A DNA stretch of 64,000 bases from an uncultured Sulfitobacter sp. (GCA_937928635.1 CALFWM010000046.1:1-64000); one strand, 5' to 3'; shown: positions 36,518 to 46,102, numbered from the stretch's first letter. Numbers and translations: made by a program. The notes: generated by a model not told the origin, from the sequence alone.

Positions 36518-36684
36518 AGCGCCCCGTCTTTAGCTTGAAGCATCACGTATCGTCGATGTCCCGAAAGCGCGGAGCGCGGCAGGGTATCGGCGGTTCAAGT
36601 TCTAGGCGGGGCGCTTTAGCGCGTTGAAATCTTTGATTTCAGGCAGCGTCAAGTGATTCAAATTTTCGGATTTCTGCTTTAGCG
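36518..36684. repeat. Inverted-repeat cluster between ridA and the FkbM/GT61 gene
   Basis: AGCGCCCCG (36518-36526) pairs with CGGGGCGCT (36607-36615). A second hairpin GAAATC-TTT-GATTTC lies at 36626-36640, and the sequence after it (36637-36665) is related to the repeat arm at 35991-36019 on the other side of ridA. TTTAGCG occurs at both 36615-36621 and near 36677. Looks like a remnant mobile or REP-type element rather than a gene. Confidence 0.65.
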
Positions 36685-36691
36685 GGGAAAA

Positions 36692-38455
36692 TCAGGCAAC
36701 CTCCTCAAACCGATCACCAAGGCGGGTTGCCACGTCATCGCGGTTCAGATGTGGCCATTTGGGCGCGGCGGATTTTAGAAACCCCCCTTTCGCCAAGGCT
36801 GCTTGCAAGGCGGGCATGTCCATCTCGCCCATCCAAAGGCGCGGTTTGGCGGGGCCTTTCGGCTTCCAGGAACGTTTCAGATGGTTGAGCGTCACCGGCT
36901 CCACGCCCGCAAAGGACCGCAAATGGGTTTCCAACTGCTCCGTTGCGCTGGAGGGGCGGCGCACCACCATGGCGATGTGCTGATCCTTGCGCGCGATCAT
37001 GGCCAGCAGATGCAGCGAGGACCCCTCGGCCGCGATGATCTGACGGGCGGCGCGATAGGTAGCGATCTGGTGATGAATGTCGTGTTTTTGCGGGTGGTAG
37101 ATGGTGTACCCCTCGGCGGCCAGATGGCCCTCCAACGCTGTTTCTCCAATCAGATTGCCACGCCCGGCGGGCAATCCGCTGCGGCTGATATAGAGCTTTT
37201 CAGGCCCGTCCGCTTTGATGTCTTTGGCAAAATTCTGCGTCATGGCGGCGCGATAGGCGGGCGTGCCTTTGATCATGCGGCCAAGGCCAAAGCCCTGTCC
37301 GGGCACGATCAGATGTTCAACCTGTGTTGGCGCATCCAGGCATTTCAGCGGAACATCCGCGCCCATTAACGTCAGAAAGTCCGTTTGAAAATCAGCAACT
37401 TCACTGCCATTGCGCGGCCGTTTGGGGATAAACAGCACCCCGTCAATTTTGTCTTTCCACTGCTCCAACGCCCATAGCCGTGAGGTGCTTTCCACAAGGA
37501 AATGCCCAAAGTGCATCCACAAGACGCCGCCCCACAACCAGGTGCCTTTGAGCTGAGCCAAGTCGCCCGTCGGCATCTCGGGTTCCACGGTCAAGGCACG
37601 CCCGTTGCGCCACAGCGCGCCAGTGCCGCAATAGCTGCCATCTGCATGCAAAACGCCCGCGGGTTGCACAAAACTCTGTTTCGCCTCTACTGGCGGTACA
37701 ACAATCGCCTGTTTCACGGGCGTTTCCTGCATTGACCAGCCGCCGTCCGGCAGGGGCGGGCGCAGGGCGGCATCAAAAGTGCAGGTCCAGACGTGGCGCG
37801 TGCAATGCCCTTCCAGCTTGCTAAAGCCGGCATTTTCGAGAATGGATTTACATTCGCGCATGCCCTCGCGGCCATAGGCACCGGGGTGAAATTCAATGAC
37901 AATGGCGCGCACGCCATCCAGCGAGGCATGACGCAGAAAATCCAACTCCCCCCCTTCAATGTCCATCAACACCACGTCGGGGGCAAAATCCGCGTGGACC
38001 TGAGCATAGCTGGCGGTGGGCACCTCAACCTGTGTTGTGGCGCGGGTTTCGCTGTCGATCAGGGAGGAACCCAGATAGGAGTTGCGGATATGAAAGGTCA
38101 TCGTTTCTGGCGCATCGGGGGCCGAAATCAGCACCTCATTGCGCACCTGGATCTTTTTGCTAAGCTGGTTCAGTCTATACAGGCCCCGAATATGTTCGAT
38201 CAGATTTGGATTGGCTTCAAACGATAACACCCTGGCTGGATTGCCATTTTTCGCGGCAATAGCCCCAACCAGCCCAATGCCTGCCCCCATCTCCAGCACA
38301 TGATCGCCGGGGCGGATAACGGCCAAAGCGCCGGCAATTTCCTGCCCCTCATAGCGTGCCGCATTGATGCGTTCGGCGCGTTCCGGGGTGATCATGGGGC
38401 TGTCGGGTACTTTCACCCCATGGCAGACCGCCACTGTTTTAATCCTGTTTGCCAT
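36692..38455 (-). CDS. Fusion of FkbM-type methyltransferase and GT61-type glycosyltransferase
   Basis: Protein of 587 aa. The N-terminal half (about residues 1-235) is a SAM methyltransferase of the FkbM family: PGDHVLEMGAGIGLVGAIAA, VLSFEANPNLIEHI, DVVLMDIEGGELDFL, VIEFHPG. The C-terminal half (about 280-540) resembles DUF563/GT61 glycosyltransferases: WGGVLWMHFGHFLVESTSRLWAL, KLYISRSGLPAGRGNLIGE and IIAAEGSSLHLLAMIA. Together these suggest a protein that both glycosylates and methylates a surface polysaccharide. No other polysaccharide genes adjoin. The start ATG at MANRIKTV is chosen; the upstream extension is not domain-like. Confidence 0.82.
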   Translation of the reverse strand: MANRIKTVAVCHGVKVPDSPMITPERAERINAARYEGQEIAGALAVIRPGDHVLEMGAGIGLVGAIAAKNGNPARVLSFEANPNLIEHIRGLYRLNQLSKKIQVRNEVLISAPDAPETMTFHIRNSYLGSSLIDSETRATTQVEVPTASYAQVHADFAPDVVLMDIEGGELDFLRHASLDGVRAIVIEFHPGAYGREGMRECKSILENAGFSKLEGHCTRHVWTCTFDAALRPPLPDGGWSMQETPVKQAIVVPPVEAKQSFVQPAGVLHADGSYCGTGALWRNGRALTVEPEMPTGDLAQLKGTWLWGGVLWMHFGHFLVESTSRLWALEQWKDKIDGVLFIPKRPRNGSEVADFQTDFLTLMGADVPLKCLDAPTQVEHLIVPGQGFGLGRMIKGTPAYRAAMTQNFAKDIKADGPEKLYISRSGLPAGRGNLIGETALEGHLAAEGYTIYHPQKHDIHHQIATYRAARQIIAAEGSSLHLLAMIARKDQHIAMVVRRPSSATEQLETHLRSFAGVEPVTLNHLKRSWKPKGPAKPRLWMGEMDMPALQAALAKGGFLKSAAPKWPHLNRDDVATRLGDRFEEVA

Positions 38456-38628
38456 GATGACGGCCTCCGGCGTTTTGGCAGACCCTACCGGGCAGGGGTT
38501 AACAGGCCAAGACCGCAGGCCATGTCTTGCCGGTCTGTCGCATTTGGGGAGTCTTTGCTGCAACACTTGCTGGACGGGGTGGCGCGCATGGTGCATAAAC
38601 CGCGCAAAGACAACCCCGGAGGCCGTAC

Positions 38629-39012
38629 GTGGGCATTTTCAACACCATCTTTCGCGCTTTGACCTGGTGGGAGGGGCAGACCCTGAACACACAGCTATTC
38701 ACCTGGCGCAAAGGGGCCAAGGTGGGCGAGGATGATCAGGGCAACATCTATTATCGCAATGCCGACGACAGCAAGCGTTGGGTTATCTACAATGGCGATA
38801 TGGAGGCAAGCCGGGTCAGCCCCGACTGGCACGGCTGGTTGCATCATACCTGGGCAGAGCCGCCCACAGATAAGCCATTGGTCAAGAAATCATGGGAAAA
38901 GCCCCATGTTGAAAACCAGACCGGGACGGCGATGGCCTATGCGCCAGCGGGATCGATCCGGCAAGCCAATCCGGCCGACCGGTCAGATTATGAACCCTGG
39001 GTTCCAGAGTGA
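38629..39012 (+). CDS. NADH:ubiquinone oxidoreductase NDUFA12/B17.2-family subunit
   Basis: Protein of 127 aa starting with GTG after GGAGG. It contains the NDUFA12 signature [49 protein letters not shown]. It is an accessory subunit of complex I found in alphaproteobacteria and mitochondria, encoded away from the nuo operon as usual. DUF2155 follows 36 bp downstream, an order conserved in alphaproteobacteria. Confidence 0.93.
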   Translation: MGIFNTIFRALTWWEGQTLNTQLFTWRKGAKVGEDDQGNIYYRNADDSKRWVIYNGDMEASRVSPDWHGWLHHTWAEPPTDKPLVKKSWEKPHVENQTGTAMAYAPAGSIRQANPADRSDYEPWVPE

Positions 39013-39048
39013 ACCTTGCCGTTACAGGCAGTGGCACATAACGGGTGA

Positions 39049-39411
39049 ATGTCCGTGTTTAAGTACCTCATTCCATTTACGTTTTTAACCGCCGTTGGCG
39101 CGGAGGCGCAGCAGGTCACCGCCGCCTCTGGCGGGGTGCTGCGGGTGCTTGATAAGACCTCCGGGCAGACTTCTGATCTGGAGGTGACCACGGGCGGGAT
39201 GGTGCGGGTCGGCAACCTTGAGGTTGTTATGAACGAATGCCGCTATCCGGCGGGCAACCCCTCTGGCAATGCCTATGCCGCGCTGGAAATATCCGAGCGG
39301 GGCCGTCAGGGCAGGTTGTTTTCCGGCTGGATGATCGCCTCTGCGCCAGCGCTGTCGGCACTGGAGCACGCGCGTTACGACGTTTGGGTCATCCGCTGTA
39401 CAACCTCCTGA
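39049..39411 (+). CDS. DUF2155 domain secreted protein
   Basis: Protein of 120 aa with a Sec signal (MSVFKYLIPFTFLTAVGAEA) and the DUF2155 body: GGVLRVLDKTSGQTSDLEV, MNECRYPAGNPSGNAYAALEI and LFSGWMIASAPALSALEHARYDVWVIRC. Two cysteines (NECRY, VIRCT) probably form a disulfide in the periplasm. Function unknown. Its last 37 bp overlap the 3' end of the convergent aat gene. Confidence 0.88.
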   Translation: MSVFKYLIPFTFLTAVGAEAQQVTAASGGVLRVLDKTSGQTSDLEVTTGGMVRVGNLEVVMNECRYPAGNPSGNAYAALEISERGRQGRLFSGWMIASAPALSALEHARYDVWVIRCTTS

Positions 39412-40010
39412 AGGGAGGCGGGGGCAGGATCGCCAAACTGCGCGTGGCCCTCAAGCGCTTGTTCCAGCTTCAGATGATATTGCGCCCGCGTGATTTCCTG
39501 CGCCCCCAGCGAGGCGAGGTGTTCCGTCAGAAACTGCGTGTCAAACAGCGTGAACCCCGCGCGACGCAGACGATCCACCAGTGCCGCCAGCGCCATTTTG
39601 GAGGCGTTGGTGCGGCGCGAAAACATGCTTTCGCCAAAAAATGCGGTGCCCAGTGTCACGCCGTAAACGCCGCCCACCAGTTCTGTACTGTCATAGATTT
39701 CAAGCGAATGCGCATGACCATTGTCATGTAATTTATTGTAAAGGCTAAAGATTTCATCGTTGATCCAGGTGTCCACCCGATCTGCGCAGCCCGCAACAAC
39801 GCCATTGAAATCACGGTTAATAGCCATCTCAAACGCGCTGGTCCGCATGGCCTTGCGCAAGGAACGTGAGATGTGAAACCCCTCCAGCGGCATCACGCCC
39901 CGGCGGCGGGGGTCCACCCAAAACACCTCCCGGTCGTGCCTGTTTTCTGCCATCGGAAAGATGCCGATGGAATAGCCATGCAGCACCATGTCCAGGGTCA
40001 GCTCTGACAT
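39375..40010 (-). CDS. aat: Leucyl/phenylalanyl-tRNA--protein transferase
   Basis: Protein of 211 aa: LDMVLHGYSIGIFPMAENRHDREVFWVDPRRRGVMPLEGFHISRSL is the classic N-terminal motif, GGVYGVTLGTAFFGESMFSRRTNASKMAL the central one, and LFDTQFLTEHLASLGAQEI the C-terminal. It adds Leu or Phe to N-terminal Arg/Lys, creating N-degrons for ClpAP/ClpS. Last gene of the accB-accC-aat group. Confidence 0.95.
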   Translation of the reverse strand: MSELTLDMVLHGYSIGIFPMAENRHDREVFWVDPRRRGVMPLEGFHISRSLRKAMRTSAFEMAINRDFNGVVAGCADRVDTWINDEIFSLYNKLHDNGHAHSLEIYDSTELVGGVYGVTLGTAFFGESMFSRRTNASKMALAALVDRLRRAGFTLFDTQFLTEHLASLGAQEITRAQYHLKLEQALEGHAQFGDPAPASLQEVVQRMTQTS

Positions 40011-40016
40011 CGGGCT

Positions 40017-41369
40017 TCAGCTGTCCCCGAGATTGGTCTCCAACCAATGCTCCAGCCAGTGGATGTTGTACTCACCGGTTTGCACGGCCTCTTCGGCCAG
40101 CAGCGCGTGAAACAGCGGAATGGTTGTGTCGATCCCGTCGATGATCAGCTCACCCAAGGCGCGGCCTAGGCGCGAGAGCGCTTCGGGGCGGTCGCGGCCA
40201 TGCACGATCAGTTTGCCAATCAGACTGTCGTAATAGGGCGGGATTGAATAACCGTCATAAAGCGCTGAATCCATCCGCACGCCCAGCCCACCGGGGGCAT
40301 GATACTGGCTGATCCGACCGGGTGAGGGGCGAAAATCAGGCAGTTTTTCTGCATTCAGGCGCACCTCAATGGCGTGACCGTTGATTTTGAGGTTCTCTTG
40401 GGTGAACTCCATCGGCAGCCCTGCGGCCACCCGAATTTGTTCGCGCACAAGATCCACGCCAAAGATGCCTTCGGTTACCGGGTGTTCCACCTGAAGGCGG
40501 GTGTTCATTTCGATGAAATAGAACTCCCCGTTTTCGTAGAGAAACTCGATAGTGCCCGCGCCAATGTAGTTGATATCAGCCATCGCATCCGCACAGGTTT
40601 TCCCGATACGCGCGCGTTCTTCGGGGCTGATCGCGGGGCCGGGGGCCTCTTCAAACACCTTTTGATGGCGCCGCTGCAACGAGCAATCCCGCTCACCCAG
40701 ATGCACCGCGCGGCCCTTGCCGTCACCAAAGACCTGAATTTCGATGTGGCGCGGGGTGGTCAGATATTTTTCAATGTAAACTTCGTCATTGCCAAAGTTC
40801 GATTTGCCCTCCGCGCGCGCAGTCAGGAAGGCCTTTTCCATGTCATCGGCAGAGGTGGCCACCTTCATGCCTTTGCCGCCGCCGCCTGCCGTGGCTTTGA
40901 TGATCACCGGGTAGCCCATTTCGGCACCCAGTTTCCTGGCCTCTTCAACCGATCCGACACCCCCTTCGGAGCCGGGCACGCAAGGCACACCCAGCTTTTT
41001 CATGGTGTCCTTGGCGGTGATCTTGTCGCCCATGACGCGGATGTGTTCGGCGGTCGGGCCAATAAAGGTCAGGCCATGATCCTGAATGATCTGCACAAAA
41101 TTGGCGTTTTCCGACAGGAACCCGTACCCGGGGTGGATCGCCTCTGCGCCGGTGATTTCACAGGCCGCAATGATCGCAGGGATCGATAGATAGGAGTGTT
41201 GGGATGAGGGCGGGCCGATGCACACGCTTTCATCCGCCATGCGCACATGCATCGCGTCGCTGTCTGCGGTGGAATGCACGGCCACAGACCCAATGCCCAT
41301 TTCACGCGCTGCACGGATGACCCGCAGGGCAATTTCACCTCGGTTCGCGACAAGGATTTTTTTAAACAT
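40017..41369 (-). CDS. accC: Acetyl-CoA carboxylase biotin carboxylase subunit
   Basis: Protein of 450 aa, essentially family length. ATP-grasp motifs: [33 protein letters not shown] (glycine-rich ATP loop), [42 protein letters not shown]. Carboxylates biotin on AccB, the first step of fatty acid synthesis. The gene follows accB by 10 bp. Confidence 0.97.
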   Translation of the reverse strand: MFKKILVANRGEIALRVIRAAREMGIGSVAVHSTADSDAMHVRMADESVCIGPPSSQHSYLSIPAIIAACEITGAEAIHPGYGFLSENANFVQIIQDHGLTFIGPTAEHIRVMGDKITAKDTMKKLGVPCVPGSEGGVGSVEEARKLGAEMGYPVIIKATAGGGGKGMKVATSADDMEKAFLTARAEGKSNFGNDEVYIEKYLTTPRHIEIQVFGDGKGRAVHLGERDCSLQRRHQKVFEEAPGPAISPEERARIGKTCADAMADINYIGAGTIEFLYENGEFYFIEMNTRLQVEHPVTEGIFGVDLVREQIRVAAGLPMEFTQENLKINGHAIEVRLNAEKLPDFRPSPGRISQYHAPGGLGVRMDSALYDGYSIPPYYDSLIGKLIVHGRDRPEALSRLGRALGELIIDGIDTTIPLFHALLAEEAVQTGEYNIHWLEHWLETNLGDS

Positions 41370-41379
41370 GTCGCGCGCC

Positions 41380-41880
41380 CTATTCGACGATCACAAGGGG
41401 GGCACCAAATTCAACCGCGTCCCCGTCACCAACCAGAATGCGTTTGACGGTGCCGGATTTGGGGGCCGGGATATGGTTCATGGTTTTCATGGCCTCAACG
41501 ATCAGCAGGGTGTCGCCCTCACTGACGGACGCGCCGACAGAGATAAACGCCGAGGCGCCGGGTTCGGCCTGCATGTAAATTGTGCCCACCATGGGGGATG
41601 TCACGGCACCGGGGTGATCGGCAGGGTCAGAGCCCGCGGCCTCCGCCGCAGGGGCAGCAGCAGGGGCAGGGGCCGCAACCGGGGCGGCGGCAGGGGCCGC
41701 AACCTGAACCGGGGCTTGCGCCATGACCTGTTGCGCAGGCTTGCGGCTGACACGCACGTTCAGACCATCATCCTGACCATATTCGCGTTTGACCTGCAGC
41801 TCAGTGAGGTCATTTTCGTTCAGCAATTCGGCCAGTGCCCGGATAAAGGCAACATCTGCATCATGGGTGCTTTTTGTCAT
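41380..41880 (-). CDS. accB: Acetyl-CoA carboxylase biotin carboxyl carrier protein
   Basis: Protein of 166 aa. An N-terminal part ([21 protein letters not shown]), an Ala/Pro-rich linker ([23 protein letters not shown]) and the biotinyl domain with the biotinylated lysine in [10 protein letters not shown]. Start at [10 protein letters not shown] after GAGGAAAT; a 34-residue upstream extension is unlikely. Confidence 0.95.
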   Translation of the reverse strand: MTKSTHDADVAFIRALAELLNENDLTELQVKREYGQDDGLNVRVSRKPAQQVMAQAPVQVAAPAAAPVAAPAPAAAPAAEAAGSDPADHPGAVTSPMVGTIYMQAEPGASAFISVGASVSEGDTLLIVEAMKTMNHIPAPKSGTVKRILVGDGDAVEFGAPLVIVE

Positions 41881-41991
41881 AATTTCCTCGGTATGTCCTG
41901 TCTTTCGGCACGTTGGCGGTGCTCTGATCTGGCAGTACATATAGGGTATGCGACGCACCATGGAAAGATGGCTTTGGCGCAAGGGGTCCGT

Positions 41992-42600
41992 TCAAGGCAG
42001 CCGGGTGCGTTTTAGCTGGATAAATACCACTTTTGCGCCCGTCAGTGCCATCAGCAGGCACAGCAGTGCCTTTGTCACCGTTTCCATCGCGCCCTCAATC
42101 AGCAGGGCATGGGCAAGCGTGCCAGCAATGATCACGGTTGCAAAACAAAGGTGGATCAGCCGCCACAGGGCAGGGCGCAGCCGCAAGCGTCGGCGCAGCG
42201 TGGCAAACAGGGCAGAGCCAAAGACCGCGATCATTGCGATGACACCCCAAAGCGAAAAGGGTGTGGGGGAGCGCAGGAGCAATGCGTCGATCACATCGGG
42301 GGGGCTGGTGATCCAGAGACCCGCCACATGCAGGACAATCAGCAGCACCAATGCCCTGCCCATCCAACGGTGCACCCGACGCGCCGTCAGCGTATGCAAG
42401 CTCGGCAACAGATTGGCAGCCAGCAAGGGTTGGACAAGGAGCAGCGGCAAGGCCAGAATGCCCGCAAAGCCACCCAGAATGTAAATCGGATCACGCCAGG
42501 CCAGCAGAGGGCTGGCCATCGCCATCGCGACAGGGATCGCGGTGGCCAGACCCAGACCCGCCCAGACCGCAAAGACATGCAAAGGGCGCGGGCGGGCCAT
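41992..42600 (-). CDS. Ferric reductase-like / cytochrome-b-like transmembrane protein
   Basis: Membrane protein of 202 aa with about six helices. Histidines sit in paired helices: LLPSLHTLTARRVHRWMGRALVLLIVLHVAGLW and LWRLIHLCFATVIIAGTLAHALLI, the spacing expected for haem ligation in the ferric reductase-like (FRD/MsrQ) superfamily. It lies 4 bp after the intradiol-like gene, so the two are probably co-transcribed. Substrate unknown; it may pass electrons across the membrane. Confidence 0.75.
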   Translation of the reverse strand: MARPRPLHVFAVWAGLGLATAIPVAMAMASPLLAWRDPIYILGGFAGILALPLLLVQPLLAANLLPSLHTLTARRVHRWMGRALVLLIVLHVAGLWITSPPDVIDALLLRSPTPFSLWGVIAMIAVFGSALFATLRRRLRLRPALWRLIHLCFATVIIAGTLAHALLIEGAMETVTKALLCLLMALTGAKVVFIQLKRTRLP

Positions 42601-42604
42601 GGGG

Positions 42605-43093
42605 TCAGGCCGGGGTCAGCACAAAATCCACATGCAATGTGGTGTCAGAGGCGCTGTTCATCAAAGGGCGCAGAAACACGGTTTCAAAATCGCCGCTGTC
42701 ATAGGCCAGATGCGCATGGGGTTGGCCAAAGGCGGGCACGATCTGTGGCATTTCGAGGCGAAAGAGACCATCTGCGTCCGTCAGGGTTGCGCCATGGCTT
42801 TGCGGGTCGCGTTCGTGCCCTTCGGTGGTGTGGGCCCACATCTGGATGCGTTGCCCTTGCAGCGCGGCACCGTCACCGGCGCGCCGCACCGAGCCCGTCA
42901 TCCAGAAGCCCCCATTGCCGATGCGGTCAACAATCGGTGCGTTGGGGCGATAATTGTTGGCCCCGCCGCGCATGGTTTTTGTGGGAGCAAGGCCCTGCGT
43001 GCGGGCGGGGCTGATGAGGCCCGACAGGCCAGTGACGCCCATGGCGCCAGCCGCCAAAAGGAGACTGCGTCTTGTGTTGGTGAGCTGGGCCAT
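42605..43093 (-). CDS. Tat-exported intradiol-dioxygenase-fold protein
   Basis: Protein of 162 aa with a twin-arginine signal (LTNTRRSLLLAAGAMGVTGLSG). The mature part shows the protocatechuate/catechol intradiol beta-sandwich pattern: GFWMTGSVRRAGDGAALQGQRIQMWAHTTEG, SHGATLTDADGLFRLEMP and QPHAHLAYDSGDF. HAH matches the second half of the usual Fe-ligand set, but the family tyrosines (in G-x-Y-x-F and YP motifs) are not obvious: the equivalent reads GLFRLEMP. It may therefore not be a true dioxygenase. Coupled with the FRD-like membrane protein. Confidence 0.7.
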   Translation of the reverse strand: MAQLTNTRRSLLLAAGAMGVTGLSGLISPARTQGLAPTKTMRGGANNYRPNAPIVDRIGNGGFWMTGSVRRAGDGAALQGQRIQMWAHTTEGHERDPQSHGATLTDADGLFRLEMPQIVPAFGQPHAHLAYDSGDFETVFLRPLMNSASDTTLHVDFVLTPA

Positions 43094-43185
43094 CTTGGAT
43101 CTCCTTTGTGGTACCGTTTAGGTCGATCCAAAGATAGGGCGGTTGGCGCAGAGGTAAAATCACAACTTCATCACCTGCACTGGGG

Positions 43186-43261
43186 GCCGCCAAGCCGGGG
43201 CTTGGCGGATGAGGGTTTTCCACCCTCATACTCCCGGAGGAAGAGTGAGGGCCAGAAAGAG
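43186..43261. repeat. Dispersed 75-bp repeat, copy 1
   Basis: Nearly identical to 59589-59663: the first 52 bases match exactly, and the rest (after CTCCCGG) differs only by one indel and a few substitutions, both ending in GGCCAGAAAGAG. It folds as two hairpins: CCGCCAAG/CTTGGCGG and ATGAGGG/CCCTCAT. It lies between the liv cluster end and the intradiol-like gene, in the 190-bp spacer. Confidence 0.92.
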
Positions 43262-43283
43262 GAAGGTGCTGCGCGGCGGGTGC

Positions 43284-44036
43284 TTAGATGGCGAGGTATT
43301 CCGCGCGCAGTTCGGCGTTGTCCAGCACTTCGGCGGCGGTGCCGTCAAAGACAATGCCGCCCGTGTCCAGGATCACCGCGCGGTCCGCCAGTTGCAGGGC
43401 GCGCACCGCGTTTTGTTCCACAAGGATCGTGGTCAGGCCCTGATCGCGGATCACATTCAATGTCTTCTCGATTTCATCCACGATGACCGGGGCGAGGCCC
43501 TCATAGGGTTCATCCAGCAACAGAACCTTGATGTCACGGGCCAAGGCGCGGGCAATAGAGAGCATCTGTTGCTCCCCTCCTGAAAGGGTCACGCCGTCCT
43601 GGTTTTTGCGCTCTCCCAGACGGGGGAAAAGGTCATAGAGACGCTCAAGCGACCAGCCGATGGGTGGGGCGATCTGGGCCAGTTTCAGGTTTTCCTCAAC
43701 CGTCAGGCCCGGGATGATGCGGCGGTCTTCGGGGACAAGGCCCAGACCCGCCTGTGACGCCTCATGTGATTTCATACTGTGCAGGGGCTGGTGGTCGAGC
43801 CAGATTTCACCCTTGCGGGCCTCGGGCTCTTCAAGCCGTGCAATGGCCCGCAAGGTTGAGGTTTTACCCGCCCCGTTGCGGCCCAGAAGCGCGAGGATTT
43901 CGCCCTCGTGCACATTAAAGGAAATGCCCTGCACGATGTAGCTTTCGCCGTAATAGGCGTGCAAATCCCAGACCGACAAAAAGGCGGGCGCGGTGGTGGC
44001 GTGGTTGGCGTTTTTTTCCATCGTTTGGGTGCTCAT
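43284..44036 (-). CDS. livF: Branched-chain amino-acid-type ABC transporter ATPase
   Basis: LivF-type ATPase of 250 aa: Walker A GRNGAGKTS, signature LSGGEQQML, Walker B VLLLDEPYEGLAP, H region ILVEQNAVRAL. Last gene of the importer. An extended N-terminus (MSTQTMEKNANHATTAPAF) precedes the domain. Substrate could be a branched-chain amino acid, urea or an amide. Confidence 0.93.
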   Translation of the reverse strand: MSTQTMEKNANHATTAPAFLSVWDLHAYYGESYIVQGISFNVHEGEILALLGRNGAGKTSTLRAIARLEEPEARKGEIWLDHQPLHSMKSHEASQAGLGLVPEDRRIIPGLTVEENLKLAQIAPPIGWSLERLYDLFPRLGERKNQDGVTLSGGEQQMLSIARALARDIKVLLLDEPYEGLAPVIVDEIEKTLNVIRDQGLTTILVEQNAVRALQLADRAVILDTGGIVFDGTAAEVLDNAELRAEYLAI

Positions 44037-44055
44037 GTGATTTTCCTGGGGCGGG

Positions 44056-44114
44056 GGCGGGCTCTAGCCCGCCTTACGGGGGAATGGTATTGTAAGGCGG
44101 GCGTGTCGCCCGCC
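44056..44114. repeat. Pair of inverted GC-rich repeats between livG and livF
   Basis: 44056-44077 and 44092-44114 are opposite-oriented versions of one element with the core GGCGGGC...GCCCGCC next to TTAC/GTAA. Each is a hairpin and the two can also pair with each other. A third member lies at 35882-35903. Confidence 0.85.
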
Positions 44115-44119
44115 ATTCG

Positions 44120-44884
44120 TCAGGCGGCGTCCTGGGTTTCGCCAAGGTAGGCTTCGCGCACCTTGGGGTGGCCTTTGATGTTGTCAGGCGTGTCTTCCAC
44201 CAACGGGGTGCCCTGGGCCAGCACCGTGATGCGCTCGGCCAGTGAAAACACCACATGCATGTCGTGTTCAATAATGGCGATGGTGATGTCACGCTCTTCC
44301 TTGATGCGTTTCAGCAGATCAATGGTGTTGTTGGTGTCTGCGCGCGCCATGCCCGCCGTGGGTTCATCCAGCAACAGCAAACGCGGGTCTTGCGCGAGGC
44401 ACATCGCGATCTCAAGGCGGCGCTTGTCCCCGCGCGACATCGAGGCCGAGTGATCGTCACGGTGATCAATCAGGTTCATGTCCTCCAGCATATGCTCTGC
44501 TTTTTCGATCACATCGCGCTGCTGTGTGATGGAGGCAATGGCGTTCATTTCAAACGATCCATCCCGTTTGGCAAAGCAGGGGATCAGCATGTTTTCCATC
44601 ACCGTCAGATCGCCAAAAATCTCCGGTGTCTGAAACACGCGGGAAATGCCCATCTGGTTGATCTCATAGGGTTTGCGCCCCAGCACGGATTGCCCGTCAA
44701 ACATGACAGATCCGGTATCCGGGATCAGCTTTCCCACCAGCACGTTCAGCAGGGTCGATTTACCCGCCCCGTTGGGGCCGATGATCGCATGCACGGAATT
44801 CTCCGCCACGCTCAGGTTCACGTCTCCCAGGGCCTGCAGGCCGCCAAAGCGTTTGTTGATATTCTTGACGTCGAGAATAGCCAT
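44120..44884 (-). CDS. livG: Branched-chain amino-acid-type ABC transporter ATPase
   Basis: LivG-type ATPase of 254 aa: Walker A GPNGAGKST, signature SMSRGDKRRLEIAM (SRGDKRR in place of SGGQ), Walker B LLLLDEPTAGMAR, H-loop IIEHDMHVVF. Operates with LivF in an ATPase heterodimer. The spacer to livF holds paired repeats. Confidence 0.93.
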   Translation of the reverse strand: MAILDVKNINKRFGGLQALGDVNLSVAENSVHAIIGPNGAGKSTLLNVLVGKLIPDTGSVMFDGQSVLGRKPYEINQMGISRVFQTPEIFGDLTVMENMLIPCFAKRDGSFEMNAIASITQQRDVIEKAEHMLEDMNLIDHRDDHSASMSRGDKRRLEIAMCLAQDPRLLLLDEPTAGMARADTNNTIDLLKRIKEERDITIAIIEHDMHVVFSLAERITVLAQGTPLVEDTPDNIKGHPKVREAYLGETQDAA

Positions 44885-44896
44885 TCTACCAGCTCC

Positions 44897-46102
44897 CTAT
44901 TCTGCAGGTGTTTTGGAGGCGTCAGTTTCCTTGTCCGCCGCTTTCTTCTTGCGACCAAACAGGCGGGCGATGCGTTGGCCCCCTTCGACAAGGCCACCGG
45001 GCAAAAAGATCACCACAGCCATGAACATCAGGCCCAGCGTCAGATGCCAGCCTTTGCCCACAAAGGGGTGCACGATAGTCACAAGGAAATCCTCAATCCC
45101 GTCAGGCATAAAGGCAAACCACTGGTGCAGCACGTTGTCGTTGATCTTGGAAAAGATGTTTTCAAAGTACTTGATGAACCCCGCGCCCAGCACCGGACCA
45201 ATCAAGGTGCCCGCACCGCCAAGGATGGTCATCAGCACCACTTCGCCACTTGCCGTCCACTGCATGCGCTCGGCACCCGCCAGCGGGTCCATCGCGGCCA
45301 TCAGGCCACCGGCAAGACCCGCATACATGCCAGAGATTACAAAGGCCGCCAGCGTATAGGGGCGTGTGTTCAGGCCCGTGTAGTTCATCCGCTGCTGGTT
45401 GGATTTCACCGCCCGCAGCATCATGCCAAAGGGCGAGCGGAAGATGCGGATTGACAGGTAAAAGGCCAGGATCATGCACAGACCGGCCAGATAATAGCCG
45501 ACGTTAAAGGTGAACTGCCAGCCGCTCACAACCCATTCCGCACTGTCGCGCATCTCCATGCCCCACAGGCCCGGGGCCGGGATGTTGCCCCCCGCGTCGC
45601 GCGCACCGTCCAGGATGCGCGGATCGCTCAGCGCCGTTTGCAGGCCGGTTTCGCCCCCAGTGATCGGGGTCAGCACCGATGCCGCCAGAGCAAAGGCCAT
45701 TTGCGCAAAGGCCAGTGTCAGGATTGAAAAGTAGATGCCGGAGCGACGCAGTGAGATAAAGCCGATCAGCAGGGCAAAGACACCCGCCACAATAACCGAG
45801 ATCATGATCGCCGGGATCACGTTGATCGTCAGCAGTTTCAGCATCCAGACCGCCGCGTAGGACCCCGCACCAAGGAATGCCGCATGGCCAAAGGACAGAT
45901 AGCCCGTCAGACCAAACAGGATGTTGAACCCAATGGCAAAAATGCCAAAAATCACAAACCGTTGCATCAGGTCAGGATAGCCCGCATTGAACTGCGCCAT
46001 CGCTGAATCGGTCGGAAACGGGTTCATCAGAAAGGGGGCGAATGCCACCAATGCGATCACGATAAAGAACAGACGGGTGTCTTTTGCGTTGAGACCAAAC
46101 AT
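44897..46102 (-). CDS. livM: Branched-chain amino-acid-type ABC permease
   Basis: LivM-type permease of 401 aa: [65 protein letters not shown]. Ends in a charged tail ([19 protein letters not shown]). A long periplasmic insert (about residues 170-210) is present. Confidence 0.94.
   Translation of the reverse strand: MFGLNAKDTRLFFIVIALVAFAPFLMNPFPTDSAMAQFNAGYPDLMQRFVIFGIFAIGFNILFGLTGYLSFGHAAFLGAGSYAAVWMLKLLTINVIPAIMISVIVAGVFALLIGFISLRRSGIYFSILTLAFAQMAFALAASVLTPITGGETGLQTALSDPRILDGARDAGGNIPAPGLWGMEMRDSAEWVVSGWQFTFNVGYYLAGLCMILAFYLSIRIFRSPFGMMLRAVKSNQQRMNYTGLNTRPYTLAAFVISGMYAGLAGGLMAAMDPLAGAERMQWTASGEVVLMTILGGAGTLIGPVLGAGFIKYFENIFSKINDNVLHQWFAFMPDGIEDFLVTIVHPFVGKGWHLTLGLMFMAVVIFLPGGLVEGGQRIARLFGRKKKAADKETDASKTPAE

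Noticed and set aside
44255..45454. Open frame of about 399 codons opposite livM/livG
   Set aside because: It spans two real genes on the other strand and a spacer, and lacks domain features.
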